Source: Baylisascaris procyonis (Eukaryota; Nematoda; Chromadorea; Rhabditida; Ascarididae). From it: a stretch of 64,000 nucleotides of DNA. The stretch's first letter is position 1. The number at the start of each line of letters is the position of its first letter. A program made the position numbers and the translations under genes. The stretch lies in the NCBI GenBank assembly GCA_037389465.1, contig JAZARR010000188.1, forward strand, positions 895,501 to 959,500, given 5' to 3'. The notes beneath the pieces are model-generated. The model did not search any database. It was not told the DNA's origin and saw nothing but the letters and a program-made list of their open reading frames with translations. Positions 59,891-64,000 of this stretch are shown piece by piece.

Positions 59891-62800
59891 ATGGACGAGA
59901 CACAAGAAAAAGAAGCAGGAGATGAAGCAACCGATTCGAAAGCAATCGAGGAGAGTACTAAGGTTGGTGAGAAAAACTTTTAGTAATTATCGGAGAGTTT
60001 GACCTATAGATTTTGAACTTATCGTTTTGCAATGTTTTTTTTTTTTTAACGGATATCAGGCACTGGAGAGCTGAAGGCTAGGTGGTATTTGTTGGCCTAA
60101 AATATTTGTGGCAGTGAGCGGCCTCTGTCCCCCAAATTCAATGAAAACTTTTGCAGATTTGTTTTGCAAAGGTGCGTTATGGTGACATTATATGTGTATG
60201 TATGTCTGTGTCTGTCTGCGTGCCTGTACAGTGGTTTAAGCTTGGGAACCGCTGAAGCTGGAATTACAAAGTTTGGTGGATATAGTGGGAACGTCCTGCT
60301 ATTCTTTGTTTTGTTTTCATTCACAACTTCTAAAGAAGCTGTGAGCGCTCAGAGGTGCTAGAAGGTTAGAGGAGGACGGATGGCCTGTCAGAATAGATCT
60401 ATGCATGTGGGCTATGCTTGGATATAGGGTCGTAATTGTGATTCTGCTCTTTGTTGGTAATATGAAACTGGTTGCTCAGGTGAGCCAAACGCGAAAGAAC
60501 ATATCGTGCAAGCTTTTCAAGCAAATTTTTCCACTTGAAGTTTTATTTAAAAAATGTTGTGTTTTCAATATTTTGCTGATGGAGTTTTCAATATATTTAA
60601 ATATATACATTTGAAGTAATGTATTTAAAAATGTTTTCAATATTTCAATATTTTGGTATTTGCTTTTTATAGGTAATTTAGTTATGAATGGTATAATCAC
60701 CGAATATTTTAATTGGCACATCATGGGTACTTTTGTAAATGATGAACACCTGAAGGAGGTATAACGAATCTTTTAAATGAAGGTGCATTTGAAGTTGTTT
60801 TGCAGAAAGTGCAACATGATATAGTGCAAGCGGTTCGTGCGGCAAATGTCCTTCCGAAGCGATCTGAAGGCTATGAATTATTCGCGTCGTTCCCGTTATA
60901 TGCTCAGTTTATGAACGAACAGGAAACTCGCATTCTTACACTGTGAGTTTTCTTATCGCATATGTAAACGTGTTTAATGACTATGGTATTTAGGGTTTCC
61001 GGGTTAAAGACCGTTGATCGATAACGAAAATGGGAGTGGAGATAAGGTGTACTGGTGAGAGAATCTGGGTTTGAGAGGAAAAATAATTCGAGTTCCTAAT
61101 ATAAAAGATCGTTTTCTAAGTGAAGAAGGGAACATTCAGTTGAAATTTTTGAGACCTTTCTTCGAAGTCTCTCTCATGGTGGTTTGGTGAGGATGAAAAT
61201 CTGTGATTTGATTTCACCGTTCGTCGGGTCATTATGGCAATGTGTGGAATGAAATGCTGGCAGATCCTTTCAAGGGGCTTCACTTATGTCGTTCCCTTCT
61301 TCTGGCGTCGTTGTTTCTACAAAAATTTCCTCAAATATCCTTTGAGGAATGTTTTAATTGTTCAACGCGTTGACTTAAATATTTTATTTGAAATAACGTA
61401 ATCAGTTTGTAGAGAACGTCTTAATTTTCAATAATTCAATATCGTCCAGCGGTGATTTATTTGATTCAATTACGCAATTTGTGCTTTTTAAGTTTGCGGT
61501 CGTTGATGCGTAATGCTGGATGTCGTATACGGTTACCGTCGAAAGTTGATGACGTTGATGATTTGATTGATATAATTGCTGAAGGGAATGATGCAATCGT
61601 CGAAAGATTTGTTTGTTTTTTTACGAATTTGTGCTTTGAATTTTTCAAATTTTTATTTTAGTTGCTCGTCTTTTTGAGTTTATTTCTCTTTTTTTTTTTT
61701 TTTTTGCTTGACAAGGGATTTACTAATCGCGGAGGCTGCCGTTGTCTGTCTTTTCAACCCTCCGTATACTTGAGCTCGAGATCTGTTGTACCAATTCGAG
61801 TGAAGTTCGTAGTATTAGTACCAGGCTCCTTCTGGGCGGGGCAGGAGTCAATCTTCGTGTTACCAGAAGTTTTTAATGCCGCATAACTTTTATTGTTTAC
61901 AAGCAGTAGTCTTGAAGTTCGGTGTTATGAGAAAAGCTTGGTATTTCTTTCGTAGAATCAGGCAGTATACACATTTTTTGGATTGTGCCAAAAATTTCAG
62001 TGCCTTACCAACTTTGTTGCAACTTGAGAATGGGGCTGAACAATGTTTCTATTTGGGAATATCTAGAGGCTTATTATGTTTATGACAGGACAACAATCAG
62101 AAATAGCTTCGTCGCAGATGAGTGACTTTTCCAGGGTATTCTAATGGATGCGCTTTCGAGAAGTGCTCGTTGCGAGGATGTTGTCGTTCCACAAATGGAG
62201 CCAGGAGCTGAATATGTATCAGGCGGTGGGCAAACATCACAAGGTCGTTATGCGGTGCTTCTCTCTCGCTTCAATTCCACTGGTGAAACCAATTCGACAG
62301 GCATCACCCCTCAGAGGATCACTATCAATAGTGCATCATCGGTTTGTCGTTGTGTTAAATTATTGAATTTTATTTCATTGTGGATCGTTATATATTTATC
62401 TGTTAGTTGCGTTCATAGAATTGTAGCGATGGTGGCAGTATCAGCGAATTTAATAGCAGTACTAAGGCATCTTTGAAGTTTGCAGTCAAACTGAATCGAT
62501 CAAAAATGTATGTTTTTCGAATCCAACTAAGATTTCAGCAGTTTGTAAAGATTTTCTCTTAAAACGAGTTGTTGAATAACAGGACGCTTCCTATTTTCGG
62601 GTAAATACAACCTTGTACTATATTTATAATATAACGTCATGATTAGGCCACTGATAAGGACGAATCACCCATTAGTTGACGACGCAACCAGTTGGTTTTA
62701 TTTATGCCTGTTGAAAGTGATCTTTCAGAAAGTGTTGGTAAAACCGCAGGTAGCCTATGGAATATCTGTCGATAACACAGAAGTCGACTTTGTGCCTAGA

Positions 62801-63354
62801 TTAAAAGAGAAACACAATGCCATTTCCGAACCAACTCGCAGTTTGCATATTAGAGACGAGGATTGTGATAACGATAGTGGATGGTCTTCTGATCAACAAG
62901 AAAGCGTACATCCCTATCAATTGGAACTCGAAACTTTTAAGGTTAATCATTTTTGGATTGTTGCATTATATAATGTTCAATGTCGATCTTCGCATAAAGA
63001 ATTTCATTGTGAGGAAAAAGGTATGGGATGCTCACCTGAGTTTGACTCGGAAACAACGCTTTTATAGGAGTTGTCGTCTTTGACTTTTTCGGATTTTTAT
63101 AGATCTTTGATAAGAGAACTTCACCCAGTTGTTGATTTTTCTCGGAGTTTTAGTATTTTTAAACTATCTTTCTTTGCTGCTTAAATTGTCATAGTATCAT
63201 ATTGAAGGTACCATCTTCACAGTTGGAGTTGGGGAACGTGAGGCAACTTAGGCCGATCAAAGACACTGAACTCGTCATGGTGGGCGATGTTGAAAAATTA
63301 AAAGTGTTGAGAGATGAGCTGAATGGTGTCTCGGAGTTTGCTGTCGATTTAGAG
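59891..63354 (+). CDS. exos-10: Exosome component 10 (RRP6/PM-Scl100), N-terminal part
   Basis: Six exons: 59891-59962, 60806-60942, 61493-61610, 62135-62341, 62729-62941, 63208-63354. They cover 298 codons in phase, ending at a clean GAG|GTAAGT; the rest lies beyond the window. The protein is the 3-prime to 5-prime exonuclease of the nuclear RNA exosome. The PMC2NT domain is seen as VQAVRAANVLPKRSEGYELF, SLMRNAGCRIRLPSKVDDVD and DAIVERFGILMDAL. The linker has KPQVAYGISVDN and HPYQLELETF. The exonuclease domain begins at ELVMVGDVEKLKVL and SEFAVDLE, which supplies the first D and E of the DEDD active site. Exon 4 (GILMDAL onward) diverges after its first residues, so its interior is the least certain part. 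Confidence 0.9.
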
Positions 63355-64000
63355 GTAAGTTGTCAACTATTAAATGAATCGTTTGTACGTATTTTTACTA
63401 ACATTGAATAAAAGAGGTGGTCCTCGGCTTCCTGTCTCCACCTTTAACCCCTCCTCCATCTTTTCCTCCCCTTGGAATCCCCCTACGAAGTTTTAGAGAA
63501 ACTCTTCAGTTGTTTTCGGTCCTTGTCTGAAGGTTTGGGCTCCTTTTTTTTCTCGATTTAGTCATTGGCACGTTAATTGCGTGTAAAGTGGGTTCTGAGT
63601 TTTTTCATGCAGCGCTAAGTTTCATGTTTAACCCGCACCCACAGCTTACTTGGAGAAGCCAAGCTAGAGCTACTTACATCTCCCTCGCTTTTCCTTCACT
63701 CTCGCCTTCCACCCTCCCTCACCTCCTCTTCTCCCTCGCCTCCTTCATCTTCCTTGTTCTCTCCATTTCCTTCGCCTTCCCCTTTATTTTCCTTTCTCGC
63801 TGTTTCCACTCATTTCCCTCCCCCAACAGTTTTGCATGTGTCCATCACTTTTTTGTAGATTTTTTAAATGTTTCTCATCTTTTTATGTTTGCATAATTTT
63901 AATGCAATTTCATAAATACCCAAGCATGTTTGCGATTTGTGACAAATATTCACTTAATTTTCTGATGTCTGCAATATCTGCATATTGCTTTTATTAAAGG
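63355..64000. other. EXOSC10 intron continuing past the window
   Basis: Sequence after the exon 6 donor, with no further exon seen. It contains a marked C/T-rich block at about 63655-63830 on the sense strand. Confidence 0.6.

Overview
The window is AT-rich animal DNA, most probably from a nematode. Genes are split into many short exons by introns of about 0.1-2 kb. Most acceptors follow T-rich tracts ending in CAG, AAG or TAG. The gene set is ordinary metazoan housekeeping, and one intron carries a near-match to the nematode SL1 spliced leader (50773-50793). I cannot name the species. No rRNA, functional tRNA or CRISPR array was seen.

Left part (1-25.5 kb), repeat-rich. A dispersed repeat (copy A 2082-2995 plus 8092-8166; copy B 17228-18506) has been split in copy A by a complete Ty3/Gypsy LTR retrotransposon on the minus strand (2996-8091). 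Its LTRs are each 382 bp and nearly identical, the target duplication is GTTTA, and the gag-pol frame is open. Just beyond lies a 20-copy, 38-bp tandem array (8224-8983). A possible small secreted protein gene starts at 9471, and 14397-15078 is a threonine-rich, mucin-like exon. At 20746-25505 (minus) I assembled a seven-exon gene for a 242-residue Rho-like protein. Every nucleotide-binding motif in it is degenerate, so it looks like a pseudo-GTPase. This is the most unusual gene in the window.

Right part (26.5-64 kb), plus-strand housekeeping genes. These are mitochondrial ribosomal protein S22 (9 exons, 26565-33755), the ER mannosyltransferase ALG9 (11 exons, 36818-44561), an SLC17-like major facilitator (9-10 exons, about 49746-56316), and the N-terminal part of the exosome nuclease EXOSC10/RRP6 (6 exons, 59891-63354, running off the right edge). 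In the models given complete, all exon phases close exactly. These genes do not form one pathway: they serve mitochondrial translation, ER N-glycan assembly, organic or inorganic anion transport, and nuclear RNA decay. Introns and intergenic DNA hold minisatellites, hairpins, TA-flanked MITE-like elements and a tRNA-like remnant.
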